A stretch of 64,000 nucleotides of DNA from Bacillota bacterium. Its GTDB lineage: Bacteria > Bacillota > Clostridia > Lachnospirales > Lachnospiraceae. The position numbers and the translations under genes are program-made. Below, piece by piece: positions 9,113 through 17,868 of this stretch (the stretch's first letter is position 1; each line of letters begins with the position of its first letter). The notes below the pieces were generated by a model. That model did no database searches. It was given only the letters and a program-made list of their open reading frames with translations, and was not told the origin of the DNA. The stretch lies in assembly GCA_023409835.1 (NCBI GenBank), contig JAEYQV010000114.1:22496-86495 (forward strand), written 5' to 3'.

Positions 9113-10375
9113 TTGGAGAACCAGCGTAAATTGATTGTAGGCTATGATCTTTGTGAGGATTTCTCCCAAATCAGCTGCTTCAGCTATAAAACCTATGAAC
9201 CTATTCCAATCGGTCCAAAGGACGAGGAGGACAACTTTCTGATCCCTACTGTATTATGTATTCACCATGAAACGAAGCTATGGAGTTACGGGAGTGAAGC
9301 ATCAGCCTGTGCCGGAGCGGGAAACGGTATTCTGGTGGATAACCTGATCGGAAGGTTGAAAACAAGTGAGAAAACCGAAATCTATGGGCAAAGCTTTGAC
9401 GGTATTGCCCTGATGGAGAAATTCCTGCGGAAATCCCTTACCTTAATTAAAAATTATTTTCCCACAGAACCGATCTCAAAGCTTGTGGTAACCCTGCGTG
9501 AGACAGAGCCGAAGGTTGTAGCGGGTATCTACGAGGCCCTCTACCAGCTAGGGATCGAGAGGGACAGGGCAGTTGTTATCAATCATACAGGAGCCTATCT
9601 GTATTATGCCCTAAGTCAGGATCGATCTCTATGGGTCAATGACGTCGGACTATTCGACTTTAATGAGTATGGTTTAAATTATTACCGGATCAGTGTGAAT
9701 CGCAGATCGGTGCCCATGATTGCCGGTATGGATATGAGGGATTTTACGGATACGTTAAATTACCGGATGATAAATAGTAAGGAGATCGATCCCGGCTATA
9801 CCTTTGAAAATATCGCCAATACCGTTTTACATAAGCAGATTGTATCCACTCTGTATTTTACCGGAAAGGGCTTTGAGGGAGGCTGGGCTGACGAGGCGAT
9901 CCGGGGACTCTGTGCGGGGAGAAGGGTTTTCATCGGACAGAATCTCTACTCGAAGGGAGCCTGTTATGCAGCGAAGGAGTTATCCGGAGATAAGAAATTA
10001 GGGGATATCATCCTACTGAATAATGAGATGCTGATAAGCTCCGTCTCGATTAAGGTATATTCCGATGCAGTGGTTAAGGAGCTGTTGCTTACCGATGCCG
10101 CTGTGCCCTGGTATGAGGTTGAGAAGGAAATTGAGGTGATTCCGGAGGGAGAACCGGAGCTTGAGATTATATTACGGAATATTATGACCAGAGAGCTTAC
10201 CCGGGAAAGACTGCATTTGAGCCTGCCCCCCGGGCGTCCGGACCGGATGACCAGACTTGGGATCAGGTTAACCTTCCAGTCCAGGACAATGGCACAGCTT
10301 ACAGTAACGGACCTCGGATTCGGTGAAATCCATCCGGGAACCGGAAGTACCTGGGAGTTTATGATAGAAGATTAG
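9113..10375 (+). CDS. Actin/Hsp70-fold candidate (DUF5716-like)
   Basis: About 420 residues, resembling what I recall as DUF5716, usually beside DUF5717. The first strand-turn, LIVGYDLCEDFSQISCF (about 7-23), and a later VGLFDFNEYGLNYY (about 175-190) resemble the phosphate-1 and phosphate-2 loops of the actin/Hsp70 ATPase superfamily. Around residue 125 there is also a VVTLRETEPKVVAGIYEAL segment like the connecting region of such ATPases. The C-terminal third is beta-rich with RxR motifs, as in substrate-binding domains. Nucleotide binding is inference. TTG 9113 is preferred because AGAGGGGGTG ends 6 nt before it; GTG 9104 would overlap that site. Confidence 0.7.
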   Translation: MENQRKLIVGYDLCEDFSQISCFSYKTYEPIPIGPKDEEDNFLIPTVLCIHHETKLWSYGSEASACAGAGNGILVDNLIGRLKTSEKTEIYGQSFDGIALMEKFLRKSLTLIKNYFPTEPISKLVVTLRETEPKVVAGIYEALYQLGIERDRAVVINHTGAYLYYALSQDRSLWVNDVGLFDFNEYGLNYYRISVNRRSVPMIAGMDMRDFTDTLNYRMINSKEIDPGYTFENIANTVLHKQIVSTLYFTGKGFEGGWADEAIRGLCAGRRVFIGQNLYSKGACYAAKELSGDKKLGDIILLNNEMLISSVSIKVYSDAVVKELLLTDAAVPWYEVEKEIEVIPEGEPELEIILRNIMTRELTRERLHLSLPPGRPDRMTRLGIRLTFQSRTMAQLTVTDLGFGEIHPGTGSTWEFMIED

Positions 10376-10393
10376 GAAACGGGGTTGAAACGC

Positions 10394-11227
10394 ATGGGTA
10401 AACTGATCTTATGCAACGGTTCCAGAACGAAGAGACCATATATTTTTCAGAATAGTGGTTGCAGGGTATACTCAATAGAAGAGTTATGCTATTATATCAA
10501 CAGCCACATATATTTTATCGACGAAGCTGCTATCTCATATGAATTGATCGATTGGATCAAAACGGAGCTGGGGCTTGTTTCCCGTGCAGAGAAGCTAAAG
10601 CTGCTAAAGGACCGGAAGGCCGACTTAAAAACACTTGTTGCTGCAGTATTATGCAGTGCCGATTATTATACGGAGTCGGAGATTAAGAAGCTGATTCAAG
10701 TGATTGATGAAATGGATGGCTTGCCGCCAATTAAGAAGAGCTGTATCCGGGCAAACAGCTATCTTGGGAATCATTGGTACAATGAAGCTTCAGGAGAATT
10801 TGAACGGATTCTGAATTCTGAGGAGGCTGACAGTATGACTCCGGAGGACTATGGTGATATCCTTCATAATCTGGCAATCGCCCGGCTTCATAGCAAGGGT
10901 TTGGCAGAGGCGTCGGAGACCTTCCGGCAGGCTTACGAGAGAAATCGCAGGGAAGAAAGCTTAAGGCAATATCTCTATACCCTTCGTTTGTGTAATCATA
11001 TGGAGCTGTTCCACGATAAAGTGGAGGAATATCAGGTGAAGCAGGAGCTCGTGGAGGATATACTGGCTACAATGGACCAGCTTAGTATCCAGGCACAGGA
11101 ATGCGAGGGTATGTCAGAGTTAAGACAACTGAAAATGCTGCGTGGAGAAGGAAGAATAACCGAGTATTATGATAAGATGGATGAGCTGATAGAGGATTGG
11201 ATCTCTGATATACGCCAAAAGCAATAA
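10394..11227 (+). CDS. TPR-like helical protein of the DUF5717 cluster
   Basis: A soluble protein of about 277 residues with no recognised catalytic motif. The N-terminus (LILCNGSRTKRPY) is basic and precedes a helical body. Residues about 150-250 hold paired helices resembling tetratricopeptide repeats (GDILHNLAIARLHSKGLAEAS, EESLRQYLYTLRL). ATG 10394 is preferred over TTG 10385 because the protein core begins directly there, but both have acceptable upstream purines. It sits 18 nt after the previous stop and is surely cotranscribed. A partner or adaptor of the two preceding proteins is a reasonable guess. Confidence 0.65.
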   Translation: MGKLILCNGSRTKRPYIFQNSGCRVYSIEELCYYINSHIYFIDEAAISYELIDWIKTELGLVSRAEKLKLLKDRKADLKTLVAAVLCSADYYTESEIKKLIQVIDEMDGLPPIKKSCIRANSYLGNHWYNEASGEFERILNSEEADSMTPEDYGDILHNLAIARLHSKGLAEASETFRQAYERNRREESLRQYLYTLRLCNHMELFHDKVEEYQVKQELVEDILATMDQLSIQAQECEGMSELRQLKMLRGEGRITEYYDKMDELIEDWISDIRQKQ

Positions 11228-11324
11228 TCGATATCGCTGTGAAGAAGGCTGAAAGCCCTTCTGGCTGTGAATCGGAAGGTAGCTCTGGCGGATGAGGCAT
11301 CAGCGCAGACAGGAGAGGTAGCTT

Positions 11325-12509
11325 ATGGGATGGTTTTCGAAGGTTACAGCAGGTAGAAGAGAGAAGGAAACTCCGGATATTGCTAAGGATACGGAGGAAT
11401 TCCCCGGCACAGCCCCTGAGGTGAAAAAGATAAGTAATGGTATTACAAAGAAGGAACGTTTGGCGCTGGTTCAGGAAAACTGTGAGCAGATTACGGAGAA
11501 CCTTCGTCAGATGGAAGAAGCCAAGGCAGAATATCAGGCAGTCACCTCATATCTGTTGGATATGCAGAAAATCGACCTGATTCCGAGGGAACAGAGGGAG
11601 AATTTAGAGGATGCGGCCCGTAGGATTCTAAATCTGAATAAGGAGAGAGAGAAATTCAGGGAAAAGAATACGAGCATTACGGATGGGCAATACCGGTTAT
11701 TTGAACGCTATGAGATACAGCTACCCAGGGAAATAGAAGCCATCAAGGAAAGTGAACGGTATCAGGCAGTAATACAGAAGGATCTGGACCAGCTGGAGAA
11801 GGAGAAACAGAAGCTTCTGGCGGAGGAAGATGAAATTATTAAGAAGCATTCCTTCCTGAAGGGAATTGCCATAACCACTTTTATTATTGTTGTCCTTCTT
11901 TTTGGTATATTCGCAGCCCTGGCAAGAGTTACCGGAGCTAATCTTATCCTGCCGTTTTTGCTGACGGTATTGATGGGAATGATATCTGCCCTGTATATTT
12001 TCATGGAAGCCAGAAGGAATCTTTATGATATTAAGGTAGTAGAGCTGAAGCAGAAACGACAGGTCGTACTGACCAATAAGGTGAAGCTAAAGTCGGTAAA
12101 TAATCGTAATTACCTGGAATATACCTACAACAAATACATGGTGAACAACTGTGATGAGCTAAAGACTTGTTGGGAAGAATATGTGAAAATAAAGGATGAG
12201 ACCAGCAGATACAAGAATAATACGGAACTACTGGAATTCTATAACAAAGAATTAATTCACGAGCTGAAGAAGTTCGGAATTGCAGATTCTGAGATATGGA
12301 TTTATCAGCCGACAGCAATACTTGATAACCGGGAAATGGTTGAGGTAAGGCACCGACTGAATATCCGCCGTCAGAAGCTTAGAGAGCGGATTGCATTGAA
12401 CACGAAACAGAAGGAAGAAGCAGTTGAGGCAATATCCTCCATCGTGGAGAGCTACCCGGATTGCAAAGTGGAAGCAGCCAATATCCTGAGACAGTATAGA
12501 ATACAATAG
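11325..12509 (+). CDS. Coiled-coil membrane protein of the DUF5717 cluster
   Basis: 394 residues, family not recognised. A charged N-terminal region is followed by a long Glu/Lys/Gln-rich coiled coil (about 45-175), two adjacent hydrophobic helices (about 178-198 and 205-227) with a very short turn, and a second coiled coil (about 230-390). Both coiled coils should lie on the same, probably cytoplasmic, side, with the hairpin anchoring the protein. Start ATG 11325 has GGAGAGG 7-8 nt before it. This is the only membrane component in the cluster and could anchor the soluble scaffold and ATPase-like partners. Confidence 0.75.
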   Translation: MGWFSKVTAGRREKETPDIAKDTEEFPGTAPEVKKISNGITKKERLALVQENCEQITENLRQMEEAKAEYQAVTSYLLDMQKIDLIPREQRENLEDAARRILNLNKEREKFREKNTSITDGQYRLFERYEIQLPREIEAIKESERYQAVIQKDLDQLEKEKQKLLAEEDEIIKKHSFLKGIAITTFIIVVLLFGIFAALARVTGANLILPFLLTVLMGMISALYIFMEARRNLYDIKVVELKQKRQVVLTNKVKLKSVNNRNYLEYTYNKYMVNNCDELKTCWEEYVKIKDETSRYKNNTELLEFYNKELIHELKKFGIADSEIWIYQPTAILDNREMVEVRHRLNIRRQKLRERIALNTKQKEEAVEAISSIVESYPDCKVEAANILRQYRIQ

Positions 12510-12526
12510 AGAGGGAAGAAAACTGC

Positions 12527-12910
12527 ATGGAAGTGGAAGTGAAGGTCTGTAAGAATTGCAGGAGGTTATTTAAATATATCTATGGTCCGGATTTATGTCC
12601 GGATTGTTCGAAGCTATTATCGAAAGAGGAAAGCCATATTGCAGATAAGGAACCTATAGAAAGCTTAAATCCAATGGTGAAAGAGGAAGTAACCCTTTAT
12701 GAACAGGTAAGTGATTATATCATGTCACATCCAAAGGCAACACTGGTTCATATCGCTGAAGCGAATAACACAACACCGATGAAGCTGTTACAGTGGATCA
12801 GGGAAGAACGGCTGGAATTCACCGATGAATCAAAGTCTGTTTGGTTTGAATGTGAAAAATGTGGTACCAGGATCAGATGTGGAAGACTCTGCAACCGTTG
12901 TAAGCTTTAA
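12527..12910 (+). CDS. YvyF-like zinc-ribbon/HTH protein
   Basis: 127 residues with two Cys clusters: CKNCRR...CPDC near the N-terminus and CEKCGTRIRCGRLCNRC at the C-terminus, each apparently a zinc ribbon. Between them is a small helical domain ending LLQWIREERLEF. This architecture matches the flagellar-region protein YvyF (TIGR03826 type), in which a central helix-turn-helix-like domain precedes the ribbon. No flagellar gene is present here; instead it ends the DUF5717-like cluster, 17 nt after the previous stop. A regulatory role, possibly nucleic-acid binding, is inferred. Confidence 0.75.
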   Translation: MEVEVKVCKNCRRLFKYIYGPDLCPDCSKLLSKEESHIADKEPIESLNPMVKEEVTLYEQVSDYIMSHPKATLVHIAEANNTTPMKLLQWIREERLEFTDESKSVWFECEKCGTRIRCGRLCNRCKL

Positions 12911-13001
12911 TATATAATTTGACTCTCGGAGGAAATACAGTCGTAGATGAAGCGTTGACACAGAAGCTCTACGATATCATCGTGGTTAGGAAGGCATTGA
13001 A

Positions 13002-13688
13002 ATGACTGTTAAGGTTACGAAACGAACAATACGAATTGTCCTCTTCATTATTCTTGCAGGCTGCATAATAATGCCCTTGACATTATTGCTAATCAACCTG
13101 CAGGTTAAGAATTCGGTTAAGTCAAGGATACTGACACCGGAGGAGGCTGCCGGTCTGAATGCAGACTGCATCCTGGTGCTGGGGGCAGGTGTCTGGGAGA
13201 ACAGCAGACCCAGCCAGATGCTGGAGGATCGTCTCCTGCAAGGAGTTGAGCTCTATCAGATCGGAGCCTCTGACCGTTTATTGGTGAGTGGGGATCATGG
13301 ACGCGAGGGCTATGATGAAGTAAATGTGATGAAGAGCTTTGCGATTGGTAAAGGAATATCGTCAGAGCATATCTTTATGGACCATGCGGGCTTCTCCACC
13401 TATGATAGTATGTACCGTGCCCGGGATATTTTTAAGGTGAAGAAGGTCATTATCGTTACGCAGAAGTATCACATATATCGTGCTCTGTATGTGGCAGAAG
13501 CTCTTGGCTTGGAGGCTTATGGTGTTGCTTCGGATCCCAGACAGTATGCGGGACAGGGTTATCGGGAGCTTAGGGAGATTGCAGCCAGAGTGAAAGACTT
13601 CTTCTATGTCATTGTAAAGCCGGAGCCAGCCTATCTTGGTGATTCCATCCCTGTTTACGGAAACGGGGATATCACAAATGATAAATGA
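13002..13688 (+). CDS. YdcF/SanA-like DUF218 membrane-anchored protein
   Basis: 228 residues of the DUF218 (YdcF/ElyC/SanA) family. One N-terminal transmembrane helix (about 9-32) anchors an extracytoplasmic domain with ADCILVLGAGVWENSRPS, LVSGDHGREGYDEVNVM, GFSTYDSMYRA and VTQKYHIYRA, the family's conserved core. Members influence envelope permeability or peptidoglycan precursor handling; the reaction is unknown. AGGAAGG lies 7 nt before ATG 13002. A short in-frame reading frame upstream ends in an ATGA overlap with this start. Confidence 0.88.
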   Translation: MTVKVTKRTIRIVLFIILAGCIIMPLTLLLINLQVKNSVKSRILTPEEAAGLNADCILVLGAGVWENSRPSQMLEDRLLQGVELYQIGASDRLLVSGDHGREGYDEVNVMKSFAIGKGISSEHIFMDHAGFSTYDSMYRARDIFKVKKVIIVTQKYHIYRALYVAEALGLEAYGVASDPRQYAGQGYRELREIAARVKDFFYVIVKPEPAYLGDSIPVYGNGDITNDK

Positions 13689-13775
13689 ACGAATATGATA
13701 TGATACAGAGGAACGACCGGCGAAGGAATACAAATATATAAAGTAAGGTAATAAATTGAATGGGAGGTGTCAGGA

Positions 13776-13958
13776 ATGAGAGGAAACGTAAATTGCGAAA
13801 GCTGTGATAATTATATATTCGACGACGAATATGACTGTTATGTCTGCCAGGCTGACCTGGATGAAGACGAGATGGAACACTTCTTAAAAAACTCCTTTCG
13901 TAACTGTCCTTATTACCAATATCATGACGAATATAAGATCGTAAGAAAGCAGATATAG
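13776..13958 (+). CDS. Cys-rich small protein (DUF6472-like)
   Basis: 60 residues with an N-terminal CESC, a central CYVC and one further Cys (NCPYYQ), in a very acidic protein (DDEYDC, DLDEDEMEHF). Spacing of the Cys pairs suggests a small zinc or iron-sulfur site. It matches my memory of DUF6472, a Lachnospiraceae/Clostridia family of unknown function. ATG 13776 is used because GGGAGGTG ends 6 nt upstream; the GTG at 13767 is part of that Shine-Dalgarno. Confidence 0.75.
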   Translation: MRGNVNCESCDNYIFDDEYDCYVCQADLDEDEMEHFLKNSFRNCPYYQYHDEYKIVRKQI

Positions 13959-14158
13959 CTTGAAAAATTCCATTATGCTGATTCCTTAATACTGCTGTTC
14001 ATGATATTTTCTTGATAAACGTTTTCAAATGAGGAATACAGCATTTCGATAAAAAGCGTGAATCCCCGGTAATTAAACTGTGGAGTTGTTTAAATGATAG
14101 TCAGTTGTAATTTTTCTATATATTGTATGATTAATATTATTAGAAAAAGAAAAAATAC

Positions 14159-14187
14159 TTGACATAATGAAAAACATTGCATAATAT
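14159..14187 (+). promoter_or_regulatory. Promoter of the valS T-box transcript
   Basis: TTGACA (14159-14164) and TAATAT (14182-14187) with a 17-bp spacer, about 30 nt before the T-box stem I. The upstream 200 bp (13959-14158) is AT-rich, with one imperfect hairpin (13977-13989 with 14032-14044) and nothing else I can read. Confidence 0.7.
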
Positions 14188-14214
14188 TAAGCTAATATTT
14201 ATAAAGGCAAATGT

Positions 14215-14493
14215 AGTGATGGAGAGGGATATTGAGCAGAGCTTATCAGAGAGGACCACTCACCGGCTGAAAGGTGGTCTGAAGCAAGCTTACAATCTGT
14301 AGCTCCGGAACAGCAGCTCTGAACCCGTAAGGTGCGTAGGAGATGCCGGGTAGTCCCGTTACAGACATAGAGTTGGTCAAGAGAAATAAAAGTATCCGGG
14401 TTAACACCTTGATTCATAATACGGCTTACGACCATAAAAAAAGGTGGTACCACGGTTCTTCGTCCTTTGTGACGAAGGACCTTTTTTTATTTT
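14215..14493 (+). promoter_or_regulatory. T-box leader controlling valS
   Basis: A tRNA-sensing transcription attenuator. The invariant T-box core AAGGTGGTACCACGG is at 14441-14455. Upstream lie a stem I region with an AGAGAGG motif and a stem II-like CGGG/CCCG pairing (14350-14365), and the antiterminator competes with a terminator at 14454-14493. Uncharged tRNA-Val should pair with the T-box bulge and allow read-through. A GTA triplet at about 14330 is a candidate specifier; I did not resolve the loop fully. Confidence 0.88.
14454..14493 (+). terminator. T-box-controlled terminator
   Basis: Stem GGTTCTTCGTC paired with GACGAAGGACC followed by a run of seven T. The 5' arm overlaps the T-box sequence, as expected for mutually exclusive terminator/antiterminator folding. 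Confidence 0.85.
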
Positions 14494-14518
14494 ACCACGG
14501 GCAGCCAATCCGGTTTAT
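14493..14518 (+). repeat. REP-like dispersed repeat, partial copy a
   Basis: TACCACGGGCAGCCAATCC followed by GGTTTAT matches the right half of the dispersed palindromic repeat found complete at 18491, 25477 and (inverted) 38819. It follows the T-box terminator directly. Confidence 0.5.
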
Positions 14519-14570
14519 AAAGTGTATTTGACATGGTGAAAAACAAAACCACAAGAGAACTTTATTGAAA

Positions 14571-14912
14571 GGTGGTTTCGCGCAGAAAACTATAGTATCT
14601 CATTGTAAAGATAGTTAAGAAGAACAGATGTATAAAAGTATTGGAACAGGCGGTTTCGCACCGGTAGTATATTTGACAGACTTTATAATTTTCGTAGTAA
14701 CACTTACTGAGATTTTGTAACGAATGGTCTGGGGAATGTCCATGGAGGGACATTCTAGGTGTGAGCGGCATGGAAGCCGCTTCACGCCGACAGACCGCAA
14801 ACGTTACAAAATCGAAGCATAGTGTTACAGAAAATTATAATCGGAAAGAAAATATATTACCGGTACGAAACCGCCGTGAACAGAGGCATAGTAACAAGCT
14901 TCCGAAACCGCC
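14571..14912 (+). repeat. Large nested inverted-repeat element before valS
   Basis: An inner imperfect inverted repeat has arms 14649-14731 and 14791-14875 (about 83 and 85 nt) and is bounded by GGCGGTTTCG and CGAAACCGCC. Matching blocks in order include ACCGGTA, TATAATTTT, GTAACACT, GATTTTGTAACG and GGTCTG. The apex (14734-14785) holds two perfect or near-perfect hairpins: GAATGTCC/GGACATTC and GTGAGCGGC/GCCGCTTCAC. Outer copies of the same ten-base border lie at 14571-14580 and 14903-14912. It lies between the T-box terminator and the valS Shine-Dalgarno, so it is in the valS 5' UTR. It has no credible ORF. A structured RNA or a MITE-like insertion both fit. Confidence 0.75.
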
Positions 14913-14938
14913 GTCAAAAAATAGAAGGAGAGATAACC

Positions 14939-17599
14939 ATGGAAAAGGAACTCGCAAAGACCTATGATCCAAAAGACATTGAAGAAAGGTTATACCAAAA
15001 GTGGATGGAGAACAAATACTTCCATGCAGAAGTAGATAGAAGCAAGAAACCCTTCACGATTGTGATCCCCCCGCCGAACATTACCGGACAGCTTCACATG
15101 GGGCATGCCCTGGATAATACCATGCAGGATATCCTGATCCGCCTCAAGAGAATGCAGGGCTACAATGCACTGTGGCAGCCGGGAACGGATCACGCCAGCA
15201 TTGCAACTGAGGTAAAGATCATCGAACAGCTGCGCAAGGAAGGAATTGAAAAGGCAGACCTGGGAAGGGAAGGCTTCCTGGAGAGGGCCTGGCAGTGGAA
15301 AGAAGAGTATGGCGGACGAATTATCTCCCAGTTGAAAAAATTAGGCTCCTCCTGTGATTGGGACAGGGAGCGCTTTACAATGGATGAGGGCTGTTCTGAA
15401 GCTGTTACGAAGGTATTTGTTAAGCTGTATGAGGAAGGCTATATCTATAAAGGCTCCAGAATTATCAACTGGTGCCCGGTTTGTAAGACCTCCATCTCCG
15501 ATGCTGAGGTAGAATACGAGGAACAGGCTGGTCATTTCTGGCATATTAAATATCCGATTGTCGGAGAAGAAGGCTATGTTGAGATTGCAACCACCAGACC
15601 GGAGACAATGCTTGGTGATACAGCAGTTGCCGTTCATCCGGAGGATGAGAGGTATCAGCATCTGATCGGTAAGAAGGTACTTCTTCCGATTGTAAATAAG
15701 GAAATCCCTGTGGTAGCGGATACTTATGTAGATAAAGATTTCGGAACCGGTGTTGTTAAGATTACTCCGGCCCATGATCCAAATGACTTTGAGGTAGGTA
15801 AGAGACATAACCTGCCGGAAGTAAATATCATGAATGATGATGCTACCATCAATGGAAACGGCGGCAAATATGCAGGTATGGATCGTTACGAAGCCCGCAA
15901 GCTGCTTGTTAAGGAATTAGATGAATTAGGTCTGCTGGTTAAGGTTGCAGATCATACCCATAATGTAGGAACCCATGACCGCTGTAAGACTACAGTTGAG
16001 CCCCTGGTTAAACCGCAATGGTTTGTTAAGATGGATGGGCTGATCAAACCGGCGGTAGAAGCTGTGAAGAACGGTGACATTCAGTTCGTACCGGAGCGCT
16101 TTGATAAAATCTACTTTAACTGGACCGACAACATCCGCGACTGGTGTATCTCCAGACAGCTCTGGTGGGGTCATCGCATACCGGCCTATTACTGTGACGG
16201 CTGCGGTGAGGTCATTGTATCCGCAGAAGAGCCCTCCAGATGCCCGAGATGCGGCAGCACCCATCTGCGTCAGGACGAGGATACCTTGGATACCTGGTTC
16301 TCCTCCGCACTGTGGCCGTTCTCCACACTTGGCTGGCCGGAGAAGACAGAGGACCTGGATTATTTCTATCCGACCGACGTGCTTGTAACCGGTTACGATA
16401 TTATTTTCTTCTGGGTAATCCGAATGGTATTTTCAGGCTACGCTCATATGGGAGAGAAGCCGTTCAGTAAGGTATTAATTCATGGACTGGTAAGGGATTC
16501 CCAGGGACGCAAGATGAGTAAATCCCTCGGCAACGGTATTGATCCACTGGAAGTAATTGATAAATACGGTGCAGATGCGCTCCGTTTCTCCCTGATTACC
16601 GGTAATGCTCCCGGTAACGATATGAGATTCTACTGGGAGAGAGTGGAGGCCAGCAGAAACTTTGCAAATAAGGTTTGGAATGCTTCCCGTTTCATCATGA
16701 TGAATCTGGAGAAGGCTGAAATCGGTGAGACGATGGAGGCTGAGAAGCTGACCGCTGCAGACCGCTGGATCTTATCCAAGGCCAATGTTTTAGTGAAAGA
16801 GGTAACCGAGAACCTGGACAGCTTTGAACTGGGTATCGCTCTGCAGAAGATTTATGATTTCATCTGGGAGGAATTCTGCGACTGGTATATCGAGATGGTG
16901 AAGCCGAGATTGTACAGCGAAACCGATGAGACGAAGGCTGCTGCACTCTGGACCCTAAAGCATGTACTTACAACCTCCTTAAAGCTGCTGCATCCGTATA
17001 TGCCGTTCGTAACGGAGGAGATCTACTGCACCCTTCAGGAAATGTCCGGACAAAAGGAAGCTGACTCCATTATGATCTCCAATTGGCCGGAATATCACAG
17101 CGAATGGGAATTTGAGAAGGAGCTGGAGAGCATCGAGCTGATAAAGGAAGCGGTTAAGGGAATCCGTAACGTACGCAGCAATATGAATGTACCCCCGAGC
17201 AGAAAAGCAACGGTTATTGTAGTTTCCGATAACGCTAAGATCCGTAACATCTTCACAGACAGTAAGGTGTTCTTTGCAACTCTGGGCTATGCCAGTGAGG
17301 TATTGGTTCAGCAGGATAAAGCAGGAATCAGCGAGGATGCTGTCTCCACCGTTATCCCGGGGGCTGTAATCTATATTCCGTTTGCAGACCTTGTAGATAT
17401 CGATAAGGAGATCGAGCGTCTGACGAAGGAGAAGGAGAAGCTGGAGGGCGAGTTAAAGCGTGTTAACGGCATGCTGGCTAATCCGAACTTTGTGAATAAG
17501 GCACCGGAGAGTAAGCTTGCCGAGGAGAGAGCAAAGCTTGAGAAATACAATGACATGATGAAGCAGGTTATGGAACGTCTGGAGCATCTGAGTAAATAG
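14939..17599 (+). CDS. valS: Valyl-tRNA synthetase
   Basis: Class Ia synthetase (886 residues) that charges tRNA-Val in the cytoplasm. Visible marks: PPPNITGQLHMGHAL with the HIGH-type motif HMGH (~53), the CP1 editing domain in the first third, a CDGC...CPRC zinc-binding-like insertion (~418-440), KMSKSLGNGIDP (~524), an anticodon-binding helical domain, and the C-terminal coiled-coil arm (~815-886). ATG 14939 follows AAGGAGA; in-frame upstream codons to 14822 belong to the inverted-repeat element and are not expected to be translated. Expression is under the T-box. Confidence 0.98.
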   Translation: MEKELAKTYDPKDIEERLYQKWMENKYFHAEVDRSKKPFTIVIPPPNITGQLHMGHALDNTMQDILIRLKRMQGYNALWQPGTDHASIATEVKIIEQLRKEGIEKADLGREGFLERAWQWKEEYGGRIISQLKKLGSSCDWDRERFTMDEGCSEAVTKVFVKLYEEGYIYKGSRIINWCPVCKTSISDAEVEYEEQAGHFWHIKYPIVGEEGYVEIATTRPETMLGDTAVAVHPEDERYQHLIGKKVLLPIVNKEIPVVADTYVDKDFGTGVVKITPAHDPNDFEVGKRHNLPEVNIMNDDATINGNGGKYAGMDRYEARKLLVKELDELGLLVKVADHTHNVGTHDRCKTTVEPLVKPQWFVKMDGLIKPAVEAVKNGDIQFVPERFDKIYFNWTDNIRDWCISRQLWWGHRIPAYYCDGCGEVIVSAEEPSRCPRCGSTHLRQDEDTLDTWFSSALWPFSTLGWPEKTEDLDYFYPTDVLVTGYDIIFFWVIRMVFSGYAHMGEKPFSKVLIHGLVRDSQGRKMSKSLGNGIDPLEVIDKYGADALRFSLITGNAPGNDMRFYWERVEASRNFANKVWNASRFIMMNLEKAEIGETMEAEKLTAADRWILSKANVLVKEVTENLDSFELGIALQKIYDFIWEEFCDWYIEMVKPRLYSETDETKAAALWTLKHVLTTSLKLLHPYMPFVTEEIYCTLQEMSGQKEADSIMISNWPEYHSEWEFEKELESIELIKEAVKGIRNVRSNMNVPPSRKATVIVVSDNAKIRNIFTDSKVFFATLGYASEVLVQQDKAGISEDAVSTVIPGAVIYIPFADLVDIDKEIERLTKEKEKLEGELKRVNGMLANPNFVNKAPESKLAEERAKLEKYNDMMKQVMERLEHLSK

Positions 17600-17631
17600 T
17601 ACAATAAGCTTCTGTCACTCAATAAAAACAA

Positions 17632-17683
17632 AATGAGCCTTGGAATTCCGGCATAATATCTGCGGGAAGGCCGGGCTCATTTC
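17632..17683 (+). terminator. Probable valS terminator
   Basis: ATGAGCC (17633-17639) pairs with GGCTCAT (17674-17680), with further inner pairing, followed by TTTCC. The U tract is weak. Confidence 0.45.
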
Positions 17684-17761
17684 CTAAGCCATATTACAGG
17701 GGTAGCTGCGTATTTTTGAAGGGAAAGTATAGTTTTCATGATCCGATTATGAAAATCCGTC

Positions 17762-17790
17762 TTGCATTAATCGACTGTATCCGATATGAT
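17762..17790 (+). promoter_or_regulatory. mgsA promoter
   Basis: TTGCAT (17762-17767), 17-bp spacer, TATGAT (17785-17790). Just upstream is a short palindrome TTTTCAT/ATGAAAA (17731-17753) of unknown meaning. Confidence 0.6.
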
Positions 17791-17868
17791 ACTGTTATAA
17801 GGGAAGACAATTAGGACAATAGAGATTGAATACCATTTAATTAATAATATAAGAAAGAGGTAATAGAG

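Noticed and set aside
14671..14700. Promoter TTGACA...TATAAT inside the inverted repeat
   Set aside because: The boxes are only a few bases apart, too close for sigma-A.
14822..14938. N-terminal extension of ValS
   Set aside because: It reads through the right arm of the inverted repeat; the SD and family start support ATG 14939.
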